Origin: Amphimedon queenslandica
Taxonomy: Eukaryota; Porifera; Demospongiae; Haplosclerida; Niphatidae
Direction: 5' to 3'
DNA: 64,000 nucleotides
Assembly (NCBI RefSeq): GCF_000090795.2
Contig: NW_003546421.1
Location: forward strand, 120,061 to 184,060
Shown: in pieces, positions 47,201-57,747 of the stretch
How the letters are laid out: each line of letters starts with the position of its first letter
Numbering within the stretch: position 1 is the stretch's first letter
Position numbers and translations under genes: made by a program
Notes under the pieces: generated by a model
Told to the model about the DNA's origin: nothing
What the model saw: the letters and a program-made list of their open reading frames with translations, nothing else
Databases searched by the model: none

Positions 47201-47950
47201 AAAGGGGCTTTAGCATTTTTATTGTTAGTTTGTAGCAGCTAAATAAGAATGGTTTCCTCTTTTTGACACATTTACATAATTACTATTGTTTTAGAAGGTT
47301 AATTATTTTAATACGGAATGTGGTAGTAATAACTGATTGAGATACAAGTCCATGTAGTATGAGAGCATGCAGAATGGATATAACATAGTTTCAAATCATA
47401 AGGAACAAGTAATGAAGACAGTCCTGTTGGCTATTATTAGACTTGCATCAAGTGAACAACAGCTTTACTATTGTACAATAGCCAGACAATACTTATTTAA
47501 TGGTAGCAATATCACACTAGTATAATTCACTAATAGCAGAAATAGATTATAGATACATATGCATGTATAAACATTATAATAATTTTATGTAGATCTACAT
47601 TGTGTATAACCATAGTCTCTGATATTTATGGTGTAACTTCCTCTGTATACTATTTACAGCAAACTAATGCATCACATTTGGGGGGGGTAAATTTTTTTAG
47701 CTACGACCATTTTAAAAACAGGCCAATTTCTGAAAAATATCCTTTACTGGACATACAAATTTATGAAAATAGATAGCACGGTAGTTCAGTTAAACTTTAT
47801 CGTAAGTTAATTGTTAGCAATAAGTGCACAATACTTTATAGAAGGTATGCAAATTGATAGTGCTAAACATCACCTCCACATTTTTGGCTAACAAATTACT
47901 AGACTAGAGTACGTTCTTTGAATGTTTCCCATTACATACAGCATCATGAC
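47201..47950. other. M5-M6 spacer with one 3'-end remnant
   Basis: At about 47405-47480 the words AGTAATGAAGACAGTCCTGT and ACAGCTTTACTATTGTA copy the stop-codon region of the array genes. At 47690-47750 there is a partial unit of the ~178 bp satellite. Otherwise AT-rich with no gene. Confidence 0.65.
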
Positions 47951-47988
47951 TGACGTCATTAGTCAGGCTCTTCTGAATATTATAAAAG
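47951..47988 (+). promoter_or_regulatory. CRE-like site and TATA box upstream of M6
   Basis: TGACGTCA (47951-47958) is a full CREB/ATF-type palindrome; TATAAAAG follows at 47981-47988. The start-like ATG is at 48033, about 45 bp after the TATA box. The same arrangement sits upstream of the decayed copy at 57748 (TGACGTCA 57666-57673, TATAAAAG 57696-57703). Confidence 0.65.
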
Positions 47989-48032
47989 GAGTGAGGAGTA
48001 AACAGTAAACAATCATTACAAAGAGGATAATA

Positions 48033-49192
48033 ATGCTCTCTCTCTTCTTATACTAGCTATTGCTTGTCTCCCTCAGTTTATCAGCAGTTCTAATCTTGCT
48101 CTTACATTTGATTCTGCTAACAGTACCTGTACTGCAGCCTGTACTACCTGCAGTGATACCAGTAATACTGATACCAATCAATACAACACTGATGATGAAC
48201 TATTGAATGAACTACTCAATGCTACCAGGAACAATAGTCAAGATATTCAAGGAATAAAACAGAAAATGGATGGCATCATTTCTTCTCTTTCTCATATCAA
48301 GGAGACTGCTATCTCTAATGCTGGAGCTATCAATGATATACTGCTACTAGTGGAAGACCTTATCATGTTACACAATGACTCATCTTCCTTCTCTCCTATC
48401 CCTACTTCTTGTCAAGAGATTAAGAACAAACAACCAAACAGTCCTTCTGGTGTATATCTACTGAAAACTGCTAATAATGAAACTCAAAATGCTTACTGTA
48501 ATATGGAGGAGCTGTGTGGTTCAGGAGGAGGATGGACAAGACTAGCATATCTGGATATGTCTGATGCTACACAGAACTGTCCTTCTGGGTTTAGACTGTA
48601 CCAGTCAGGAGGAGTTAGAGCTTGTGGTAGACCAGCAACAAACAGTGGTAGCTGTGTACCAGTTCAGTTCCCATCTAATGGTATCAGTTACTCTCAGATA
48701 TGTGGTAGAGTAACAGGATATCAATATGGAGCACCTAATGCACTCCAGGCTCTAAGCGGTCATAACAATATGAATTCTCACTACGTTGATGGTGTTAGTA
48801 TCACTCGTGGGTCTCCTCGTCAACATGTCTGGACACTAATAGGTGGACTGCAAGAAGCTAGTCTTTATGAAAATGGTGGCCATAATTGTCCATGTTCTCA
48901 AGGTAGTCCCCAAAGCCCTCAGTCTTTCATTGGTAATGACTACTTCTGTGAATCTGGTAATCCTGCTACTGACAATACATGGCAGTTCATACTCTATGAA
49001 TCTGATCCATTGTGGGATGGTAAAGGATGTGGTAGTCTTGAAGGTAACTGTTGTACTGCTCCTGGTCTTCCATGGTTCAATAAGGTACTTGGCACTAATA
49101 CTACTGACTACCTTGAGCTGAGGGTGTGTGGAGATGAAACTACTGATAATGAAGATGTTCCTGTTGGCTTTTATGAGTTGTATGTCAAATGA
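48033..49192 (+). CDS. array gene M6: probably secreted subfamily, frameshifted at its start
   Basis: A long open frame ends at 49192 with a complete fibrinogen-like domain (LPCGSGGGW-type blocks, DPLWDGKGC, LELRVCGDE, FYELYVK). Upstream in the same frame are LLILAIACLPQFISSSNLAL, which looks like a signal peptide, and a Cys/Thr-rich stretch (STCTAACTTCSDTSN), then a helical segment (DIQGIKQKMDGIISSLSHIK). There is no membrane helix of the M1 type, so this subfamily is likely secreted. The frame has no ATG. The ATG at 48033 is out of phase, separated by a CT dinucleotide run, and hits TAG at 48054-48056. One CT unit fewer would join ATG and signal peptide. An unseen upstream exon is the alternative. 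Confidence 0.65.
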
Positions 49193-49624
49193 TGAGAATA
49201 TACTGATGAACAGTTAATACATATTGTGTGTATGTGTAGTTAGTTAGTATAATAGTATAGACTATAGTTGTGATAGTTTAGTAGAGTTACAGTTTATTGT
49301 GTTTAGTGTATAAGGTTTTTATTATCTTAATTACTAATGGTATAATTACTAATGGTATGGGTGGTATGAAGAGTAGACGTTGAATGATTCTCATAGTACA
49401 ACTACATAGCCATGAAATGCAGTATATGCAGTTGATGCAAAACTTGGTCCAATGGTTTTGGCCCATATATATACATAGAGTACACTTGTCAAAAATGTCA
49501 AAATGTTTCAAAATGAATGTTATTTGCCCATAGCACCTTGGATACTGTTATCTTATTCATACTACCACAGTGTATCTTTCTGCACTTAACCAAAAATTTG
49601 TGTGCACTGCACTTAACCAGAAAT
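49193..49624. other. M6 3' flank
   Basis: AT-rich spacer, no gene or clear element seen. Confidence 0.5.
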
Positions 49625-50020
49625 GCTCTTATTATGTTGATGGTGTTAGATTTCCATGTCAACATGTCTGGACATTAGCAAATGGTTTAACTAATTCTTC
49701 TGAAGGCATTCCTTATTTTATGTGTCCATGTGCAACTGGAGTTCTGAGTTGATTCCGTCCTTTGTGGGAGACAATTATTTCTGTGAGTCTGGTAATCATG
49801 CTTCTACTTGGTCTCAAACCTTTTATACATCTGATTCACTCTAGGATGGTCAAGAATGCAATGGCATTGAATCACCTTGTTGTAATGTTCCTGGTATCCC
49901 ATGGTTTCACAGAGACTATGGTAGCAATACCACTACTGACTATATTGAGTTGAGGGTCTGTGCTAATGCTGGTGGTGAAGACAGTCTTGTTAGTTTTTAT
50001 ATAGATTTATGTGCAGTAAT
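49625..50020 (+). pseudogene. decayed C-terminal half of an array gene
   Basis: Homology begins at YYVDGV and runs to the end of the fibrinogen-like domain. The GSPRQHV block is shortened to FPCQHV. A TGA follows VLS (about 49750), then the frame shifts, and the Trp of DPLWDG is a TAG (CTC-TAG-GAT, about 49841). The end SLVSFYIDLC has lost the normal EIYVK-stop. It lacks tail, membrane helix and stalk. Confidence 0.85.
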
Positions 50021-50296
50021 GCAATATGTAATTAATTAAATTAACAATTGTAAGTTATGCAAACCAGGACATATTCTTGTGAAGTTTGCTTTGTCAGTAA
50101 TGTATAGTTCAGTAATCCTTATTATTATTATGTTTATTTTAATTTTTACATTAACAGTTTTGATTATTATTTTTAGTTATAAAACTAAACTCAGTCAGTT
50201 TTTCATCATAATATGTATATTGTCATAATAAATCAACTATAATTTCTCTTGTGTCAACTTCACTGTAGCCAAAGTTTTTGTTTGCGCTATGTTCAT

Positions 50297-50306
50297 TATA
50301 AAAAGG
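50297..50306 (+). promoter_or_regulatory. TATA box upstream of M8
   Basis: TATAAAAAGG 40 bp before the M8 ATG, implying a 5' UTR of only about 15-20 bases if it is used. Confidence 0.55.
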
Positions 50307-50345
50307 ACATTTATTTTATATGCTTTTTACCTGTAAGCTCAGTTT

Positions 50346-52112
50346 ATGATGACAGAAAATCAGCCGAGAGAGTTTCATGACAGTGATCCTTACACAGTAA
50401 TGCAAGGAGATCAATGGAATGAGAATATGTATGAGCTACCAACTATCAACAAAGAGCTCCAGCAATCCTCTGTATCCACTGTATCTCCTAATGTAGCAAT
50501 GGGGCCTAAACAAAGGCAGTCATCTTGGAGTAAACCACAGCTTTGTATGACAGTATTACTCTGTCTCATATTGATATTATTAATAATTATACTGGGCATT
50601 GTAGTGTATGATAAGTATGCTACTGGTAATAATGTTGAGTGTACTAATACTGCAACTGGTGCTAGCAGTAGTAGTAATACAAATGAATGGGCTGATCGTA
50701 TAGCTCAAAATGTCTATGATAAACTTAACATTACTGATGGTAACAGAAATATTTCTAACTTCAATGAATGGGCTAATGGTGTTATCTCTCTAGTCAACCA
50801 GAGCCTTCCTGACTTCAATGAATGGGCTAATGGTGTTGTCTCTCTAGTCAACCAGAGCCTTCCTGACTTCAATGAATGGGCTAATGGTGTTGTCTCTAAA
50901 GTTAACAGCAATGTAACAGGGAGCCTTCCTGACTTTGATGAATGGGCTAATGGTGTTGTCTCTAAAGTTAACAGCAATGTAACAGGGAGCCTTCCTGACT
51001 TTGATGAATGGGCTAATGGTGTTGTCTCTAAAGTTAACNNNNNNNNNNCTGACTTCAATGAATGGGCTAATGGTGTTGTCTCTAAAGTTAACAGCAATGT
51101 AACAGGGAGCCTTCCTGACTTCAATGAATGGGCTAATGGTGTATCAAAAAATACCCTTCAACTATTTCAGAACAATACCAACTTCACTGAACTTGATAAA
51201 CAAATCTTACAAACTACAAGAGATTCTGCACAAAAGCTCATTAACATTGTCAATACTCTCTCTAATCTACAAGACACCAGTACCTCTACTGCTGGAGTAG
51301 TCAATGGTATACTACTAATAGCACAAGAACTATTAGTACTACACAATGAATCAACTGCTTTACCTACCTCTTGTAAAGAGATTAAGGATAGACAACCTAA
51401 CACTCCATCAGGTTATTATATACTGGCAGGAACTAATGGAACATATTCCACATACTGTAGTATGGGAACATTGTGTAGTTCAGGAGGAGGATGGACAAGA
51501 CTAGCATATCTGGATATGACTGATGCTACACAGAACTGTCCTTCTGGGTTTAGACTGTACCAGTCAGGAGGAGTTAGAGCTTGTGGTAATACCAACAGTG
51601 GTGGTGGCTGTGTATCAGTTCAGTTCCCATCTAATGGTATCAGTTATTCTCAGATATGTGGTAGAGTAACAGGATATCAATATGGTCATCCTGATGGTAT
51701 TGATGGAGTAAATGATATCAATTCTTATTATGTTGATGGTGTTAGTATCACTCGTGGGTCTCCTCGTCAACATGTCTGGTCATTCTTGGCTCAATATACT
51801 CAGACTCTAAATAACTGTCCATGTGCCAGTGATTATTCTGGATCAGTTCGTTCATTTATGGGCACTAATTATTTTTGTGAGTCTGGTAATCCTAATTCAG
51901 GTTGGAGCTATACTCTCTACACGTCTGATCCACTCTGGGATGGTCAAGGTTGTGGTTCTCTTGAATCACCTTGTTGTAATGTTACTGGTATCCCATGGTT
52001 TCACAGAGACTATGGTAACACTACCACTACTGACCATATTGAGTTGAGGGTTTGTAAAGATTATAGTGATGAAGACAGCCCTTTCAGCATTGTTGATATT
52101 TATGTTAAATAA
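50346..52112 (+). CDS. array gene M8: mixed-length stalk repeats, 588 aa, small gap
   Basis: Single exon starting MMTENQPREFHDSDPY. Tail tyrosines are DPYTVM and MYELPT. Membrane helix identical to M1. The stalk begins with two short 18-residue units lacking the NVT sequon (ANGVISLVNQSLPDF), then four 22-residue units, one of which contains a 10 N gap (51039-51048), then the partial unit. The fibrinogen-like domain has loops YGHPDGIDGVNDINSYY and LAQYTQTLNNCPCASD. Its C-terminus departs from the family: VCKDYSDEDSPFSIVDIYVK instead of VCGDE...FYEIYVK. Confidence 0.87.
   Translation: MMTENQPREFHDSDPYTVMQGDQWNENMYELPTINKELQQSSVSTVSPNVAMGPKQRQSSWSKPQLCMTVLLCLILILLIIILGIVVYDKYATGNNVECTNTATGASSSSNTNEWADRIAQNVYDKLNITDGNRNISNFNEWANGVISLVNQSLPDFNEWANGVVSLVNQSLPDFNEWANGVVSKVNSNVTGSLPDFDEWANGVVSKVNSNVTGSLPDFDEWANGVVSKVNXXXXDFNEWANGVVSKVNSNVTGSLPDFNEWANGVSKNTLQLFQNNTNFTELDKQILQTTRDSAQKLINIVNTLSNLQDTSTSTAGVVNGILLIAQELLVLHNESTALPTSCKEIKDRQPNTPSGYYILAGTNGTYSTYCSMGTLCSSGGGWTRLAYLDMTDATQNCPSGFRLYQSGGVRACGNTNSGGGCVSVQFPSNGISYSQICGRVTGYQYGHPDGIDGVNDINSYYVDGVSITRGSPRQHVWSFLAQYTQTLNNCPCASDYSGSVRSFMGTNYFCESGNPNSGWSYTLYTSDPLWDGQGCGSLESPCCNVTGIPWFHRDYGNTTTTDHIELRVCKDYSDEDSPFSIVDIYVK
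50757..51116 (+). repeat. stalk repeat array of M8 (54 bp and 66 bp units)
   Basis: Units start at 50757, 50811 (54 bp each), 50865, 50931 (66 bp each), 50997 (gapped) and 51051. The gapped unit measures 54 bp with its 10 N and would be 66 bp if the usual 22 bases were present. Confidence 0.92.
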
Positions 52113-52560
52113 TTTAGCCAGTTTCCCATAATTTCCAAGAATTTAGAATTTTTAGTCAGCTAACAATAACTTTGTAAAATTATTTCTTAGATCTTTTATA
52201 GTATAGTTGATTAGATTTTGTTTTGTTTATGAAAAATTACTGAAATGATATTATGACTGTTATGTGATCTGATTAATAATCTTGTCATGGCTTGGCCATA
52301 AATACTGCTTGCCAAAAGGTTTTCCCCTTCAACTTATGACTTTACACATGGTTACACTGAATAGCAAGTGATTGCAGCTAAAATGTTAGGTTTCTAGCTG
52401 TATGATTTTTAAAGTAAACTTATGTAATGAAATGTATGTACAGCAATAGTAATTGGGTGAAGCTTGACAATTATCGTTTAAATGCTATGATTGTTTATGT
52501 TTACATATTTAATATTCTACTCACATGTGAGAAAATTAAGCAATGAATTAATGGAATTAT
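52113..52560. other. M8 3' flank
   Basis: AT-rich, no gene; leads into the satellite. Confidence 0.5.
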
Positions 52561-53700
52561 ATACTTAACATAAGTTTGAGCTAATTCCGACTTAAACTTT
52601 TTGAGTTATAAACTTTTTTTAAAATGACCAATTTCTGAAAAACCTGTGTACTATATAGCCCATGGTTTTTTCCGAAAAATGGCTCCAAAATCACCCTAAA
52701 TTTTTATTACAATTCCTGATACATATTGATGTACTTATGCTGTGTAGCAAGTTTGAGCTGATTCAGACTTTAATTTTTCAAGTTACGGCCATTTTAAAAA
52801 AACGCTAGAATCCTCAAAAAATACCCAAGACTGTAGCCCATGGTTTTTTCCAAAAAATGGCTCCAAAATCACCCTAAATTTTTATTACATTTTCTGATAT
52901 ATATTGATGTACTTATGCTGTGTAGCAAGTTTGAGCTGATTCAGACTTCAATTTTTCAAGTTACAGCCATTTTAAGAAAACGCCAGAATCCTGAAAAATA
53001 CCCAAGGCTATATAGCCTGTGGTTTTTTCCGAAAAATGGCTCCAAAATCACCCTAAATTTTTATTACAATTCCTGATACATATTGATGTACTTATGCTGT
53101 GTAGCAAGTTTGAGCTGATTCAGACTTCAATTTTTCAAGTTACGGCCATTTTAAGAAAACACCAGAATCCTGAAAAATACGCAAGGCTATAGCCTGTGGT
53201 TTTTTTCCAAAAAATGGCTCCGAAATCACCCCCAATTTTTATTACATTAAAAAATACATATTAATGGTCTTATGCTGTGTAGAAAGTTTGAGCCAATTTC
53301 GACTTTAACTTTTCAAGTTATCAGTACTTTTTAAAACGGACAATTTTTGAAAAATACCCAAGGCTATAGCCCATGGATTTTTTTTAAAATGGCTCCAAAA
53401 TCACCCTAAATTTTTATTTTATTTTCTGATACATACTAATGTCCTTATGCTACTTATAAAGTTTGAGGTGGTTCTGACTTTAATTTTTCAAGTTGCGTGG
53501 CCATTTAAGAAAACGCATAAGTTTTAAGCCTATTATTATAGCCCATGGTTTTTCCCAAAAAATGGCTTCAAAATCACCCCCAATTTTATTACATTTTCTG
53601 ATACATATTGATGTACTATTACTGTGTAGAAAGTTTGAACTGATTTTGACTTAAAGCTTTTGAGTTGTGGCCATGTTTTAAAATCAGTTTTTGCAAATGA
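52560..53700. repeat. satellite array A, about seven ~178 bp units
   Basis: Head-to-tail units with anchor word AAGTTTGAGCTGATTCAGAC (or variants) near 52568, 52748, 52926, 53105, 53282, 53460 and 53630. Each unit also holds TATAGCCCATGGTTTTTTCC, ATGGCTCCAAAATCACCC and TGATGTACTTATGCTGTGTA. It ends in diverged sequence at about 53930. No coding signal; long open frames across it are by-products. Confidence 0.92.
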
Positions 53701-54109
53701 GTAACATAGTTTTTGCCTGACAATGGAAAGAATGGGTGTATTCCTTGTCACGGATTTTATGACAATAAAAGGATTGGGTTATTGCTTGTCATTTATGTTA
53801 TAGCTAATGGTTTTTTTCCAAAAAAATGGCTTGCAAATAAAACTAATTTTGATCAGAATCAGCTTAAACAGCACAAAAATGTAAGTATCGCATTCTCAAT
53901 CTCCTGTAGTCATATTTCAGAGCCACCTAATTAGAAATTTAATTATGTTGTAAATACATTAAAAATTCATGTTTACATATTGTTAGAGTAGATCTAGTGA
54001 TTAGGTAAAGCTAGCTAATTTCCTATTAAACTTTGGCTATCTAAACACTACTGTTCCTGGTTACATAATATATTATAATTCATGTTGTGAAAATTACATG
54101 CATCAAAAT

Positions 54110-54270
54110 TAATGCAGTTATGCATAACATAAATCTCATAAAAGCTAACAGAACTGTCTTTAGCACCTGTTCCCTCATCTCCAGAGACCTTCAACTCAAT
54201 ATAGTCAGTAGTGGTAGTGCTACCATAGTCTCTGTGAAACCATCGGATACCAGGAACATTCCCTAGCACC
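54110..54270 (-). pseudogene. inverted 3'-end fragment of an array gene
   Basis: On the minus strand it reads NVPGIRWFHRDYGSTTTTD, then IELKVSGDEGTGAKDSSVSF and YEIYV. It covers only the last ~50 residues and has lost the conserved Cys (KVSGDE for RVCGDE). It is the only copy in the array on the minus strand. Confidence 0.88.
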
Positions 54271-54568
54271 TTCTCTATTCATGTAATGCAGTGTAACTTA
54301 TTACCGTGTTGCTTTATCAGTGAGAATGTATACTAATTATGTTTCTTTTAATTTTACATTAACAATTTTGATCATTACTTTCAGTCACGAGTTTATAATG
54401 ACTATAAACTCTGTCATCATAATATTTATAATGTACAAAATCAACTATATTTTTCCCACCACAGCCAAATAAGCAATAAATGTTATTATTTTTTTAGTGT
54501 TTTTTATATAAAGTGGACAGTTGTTTATGCTATACTCATAAGCATTGTTACTTCAGTATTATAACTAC

Positions 54569-55888
54569 ATGATGACAGAGAGGCATAGAAGTGAATCTCA
54601 TGATAGTGATCTTTATTATACAGCAATGCAAGGGGATCAATGGGTTGAGGAAATGTATGACCTACCAGTTACCAATAAGGAAGAAGATAAGGAGCTCCAG
54701 CAATCCTCTGTATCTTCAGCAGCTCCTGATGTAACAATGGGGCCTAAACAAAGGCAGTCATCTTGGAGTAAACCACAGCTTTGTATGACAGTATTACTCT
54801 GTCTCATATTGATATTATTAATAATTATACTGGGCATTGTTACTGTAGTGTATGCTACTGGTAATAATGTTGAGTGTACTAATACTGCAACTGGTGCTAG
54901 CAGTAGTAGTAATACAAATGAATGGGCTGATCGTGTAGCTCAAAATACCCTTCAACTATTTCAGAACAATACCAACTTCATTGAAGTTGATAAACAAATC
55001 TTACAAACTACAAGAGATTCCGCACAAAAGCTCATTAACATTGTCAATACTCTTTCTAATCTACAAGACATCAGTACCTCTACTGCTGGAGTGGTTGATG
55101 ATATAGCACAAGAACTATTAGTACTATACAACGACTCAACTGCTTTACCTACCTCTTGTAAGCAGTTACATGAACAACAACCTAACAGTCCATCAGGTTA
55201 TTATACACTGGCAGGTAGTAATGGGACATATCCTACATACTGTAATATGGGAACATTGTGTGGTTCAGGAGGAGGATGGACAAGACTAGCATATCTGAAT
55301 ATGTCTGATGCTACACAGAACTGTCCTTCTGGGTTTAAACTGTACCAGTCAGCAGGAGTTAGAGCTTGTGGTAAACCAGACATTGGCTGCAATGTATCAG
55401 TTCAGTTCCCATCTAATGGTATCAGTTATTCTCAGATATGTGGTAGAGTAACAGGATATCAATATTCTCATCCTGATGGTATTGATGGAGTAAATGATAT
55501 CGATTCTTATTATGTTGATGGTGTTAGTATCACTCGTGGGTCTCCTCGTCAACATGTCTGGACACTCGTTGCTCAATATAATCAGAGTCTTTGTCAATGC
55601 TCAGGTAGTATTTCTCCATCAGTTCGTTCATTTATTGGTACACATTATTTCTGTGAGTCTGGTAATCAAGCTAGTAATTGGAAGAAGAGACTCTACACAT
55701 CTGATCCACTCTGGGATGGTCAAGGTTGTGGTTCTCTTGAATCAGCTTGCTGTAATGTTCCTGGTATCCCATGGTTTCACAGAGACTATGGTAGCACCAC
55801 CACTACTGACTATATTGAGTTGAGGGTCTGTGGAGATGGTATTAATGAAGACAGTCCTGTTGGCTTTTATGAAATTTATGTAAAGTAG
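54569..55888 (+). CDS. array gene M10: repeat-free stalk, 439 aa
   Basis: Single exon; ATG at 54569 (MMTERHRSESHD). A TATATAAAG word lies about 55 bp upstream (54505-54513). Tail tyrosine motifs are LYYTAM and MYDLPV. The helix and the GIVTVVYATG junction are as in M5. The stalk keeps ASSSSNTNEWADRVAQNTLQ, meaning the repeat unit has been reduced to its edges, and a three-codon deletion shortens the helical segment (VVDDIAQELL for VVDDILLIAQELL). The fibrinogen-like domain has loops YSHPDGIDGVNDIDSYY and VAQYNQSLCQCSGSIS, and SAGVRACGKPDIGC instead of the usual SGGVRACGRP. It ends FYEIYVK. Confidence 0.87.
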   Translation: MMTERHRSESHDSDLYYTAMQGDQWVEEMYDLPVTNKEEDKELQQSSVSSAAPDVTMGPKQRQSSWSKPQLCMTVLLCLILILLIIILGIVTVVYATGNNVECTNTATGASSSSNTNEWADRVAQNTLQLFQNNTNFIEVDKQILQTTRDSAQKLINIVNTLSNLQDISTSTAGVVDDIAQELLVLYNDSTALPTSCKQLHEQQPNSPSGYYTLAGSNGTYPTYCNMGTLCGSGGGWTRLAYLNMSDATQNCPSGFKLYQSAGVRACGKPDIGCNVSVQFPSNGISYSQICGRVTGYQYSHPDGIDGVNDIDSYYVDGVSITRGSPRQHVWTLVAQYNQSLCQCSGSISPSVRSFIGTHYFCESGNQASNWKKRLYTSDPLWDGQGCGSLESACCNVPGIPWFHRDYGSTTTTDYIELRVCGDGINEDSPVGFYEIYVK

Positions 55889-56194
55889 TGAAGTGTGTGT
55901 ATAACAAATGTCCTGTATACTGTGATGTGTAATTTCTTTTAATGCTAAAACTCATTGTCTTATGATATTGTGTATTTATGTATACAGTGTGTAACTGTAT
56001 TACTAGTTTATTATTGTAGTTTATTACTGAAGCACTCAGAGGCTTCTTTTCATAATTTGATTACTTTAATGGGTATGTACAAAACTTCATTCTTGACATT
56101 TTTATATGCACTATTAGAGAAGACTTGTTTTACAATATCACTTATCGGCCTCGCCAGCGATTAGCGTGGGTGATGACTATGTAGTTACCATAGT

Positions 56195-56196
<2 letters not shown>
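55889..56196. other. M10 3' flank
   Basis: No gene. Contains a GGCCTCGCCAGCGATTAGCG word at about 56147 resembling the GGCCTCGCCCAGC repeat at 62829. Confidence 0.5.

Positions 56197-56281
<85 letters not shown>
56197..56281. repeat. (GT)n microsatellite, about 42 units
   Basis: Uninterrupted GT dinucleotides over 85 bp, the longest simple repeat in the window. The following 56282-56850 shows no gene. Confidence 0.97.
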
Positions 56282-56849
56282 CGCAAAATGGTGTCTTCTG
56301 CTCTATTTTTAAACCCTTGCTAAGGTCCTGAGGGGTCCCGCTGTCAACTAAGACAATTCTTAAAAGTTGTTTTCCTTAAGTTTACTTCCTTATCCGTCTT
56401 CTCAGAGGCAGCATAAACCAACAATGTTATTAATGTAGTCTGAATTATAGTCAGCCCTCTCATGATGAAGGTAATACTGCAATAAATATATCAAACGATA
56501 AATTGCAAGTTTGTTATTGATTTTAAATGTAGGAAATGTGTCTTAAATTCTTCATTCCTGAGACATGGTAGCTCAAACATCACTTACCGCGACAAGTTGC
56601 TATTCTCCAAAAAGAGCAGTAAGAGTCTTTTGAACTTTAGATGCTACAAACAAGGTTGTATACAACAAATAGAGCCTAATATTGTGTCATAAATCAGCAT
56701 AGAAGTATAGAAAACTGAAGCTTTTTTTATCAGTAAACTGTCATTGGTAGTACTGGGATTACTATATAGGCGATGCTTTATTTGAGCCACACCTTTTATT
56801 TTAGCCACACTGCAAGTGGCTGGAATAAAAGGCCATTATACTGTACTAT

Positions 56850-57590
56850 ATGTACTATAGCCCATAGATTTTCCAAAAAATTGGCTCAGCAATTATTCAA
56901 TTTTTATTACATTTTTTGATACACATTGATATCCTTATGCTGTGCAGAAAGTTTGAGCTGATTCCGACTATAATTTTGAAGTTTCGACCATTTTTTAAAT
57001 ACCAAATTTCTGAAAAATTTTTCCACAAATGACTGCAAGATCACACCCAGTTTTTATTACATTTTCTGATACATATTGATGTACTTATGCTGTGTAGCAA
57101 GTCTGAGCTGATTCCGACTTCAATTTATCAAGTTACGGCCATTTTAAGAAAATGCCAGAATCCTGAAAAATACCCAAGGATATAGCCCATGGTTTTTTCC
57201 AAAAAATGACTCCGAAAACACCCCCAATTTTTATTACATTTTCTGATACATATTGATGTACTTATGCTGTGTAGCAAGTTTGAGCTGGTTCCGACTTCAA
57301 TTTTTCAAGTTACGGCCATTTTAAGAAAACGCCAGAATTCTGAAAAATACCCAAGGCTATAGCCCATGGTTTTTTCCAAAAAATGGCTCCGAAAATGCCC
57401 CCAATTTTTATTACATTTTCTGATTCATATTGATGTACTTATGCTGTGTAACAAGTTTGAGCTGGTTCCGACTTCAATTTTTCAAGTTGCAGCCATTTTA
57501 AGAAAACGCCAGAATCCTGAAAAATACCCAAGACTATAGCCCATGGTTTTTTCCAAAAATGGCTCCAAAAACACCCCCAAAACACCACCT
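56850..57590. repeat. satellite array B, about four ~177 bp units
   Basis: Same family as array A: anchors near 56949, 57102, 57279 and 57457, with TATAGCCCATGGTTTTTTCC in each unit. It stops directly at the duplicated M6-type promoter region. Confidence 0.92.
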
Positions 57591-57747
57591 CCACATTTTT
57601 GGCTAGCAAGTCAATACACTAGAGCACGTTCTTTGAATGTTTCTCATTACCTACAGCATCATGACTGACGTCATTAGTCAGGCTCTTCTGAATATTATAA
57701 AAGGAGTGAGGAGTAAACAGTAAACAATCATTACAAAGAGGATAATA

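Noticed and set aside
47946-48006. Short frame beginning ATG ACT GAC GTC upstream of M6
   Set aside because: It overlaps the CRE and TATA box, ends at TAA after 20 codons and does not join the M6 frame; it is better read as promoter.
52840-53934. Several open frames within the satellite array
   Set aside because: They repeat with the ~178 bp unit, include KNGSKITLNFY-like recurring words and match no protein.
56146-56175. GC-rich hairpin-like words at 56147 and 62832 considered as tRNA genes
   Set aside because: No cloverleaf with proper T-arm and anticodon arm can be drawn. They recur as pieces of a dispersed repeat.
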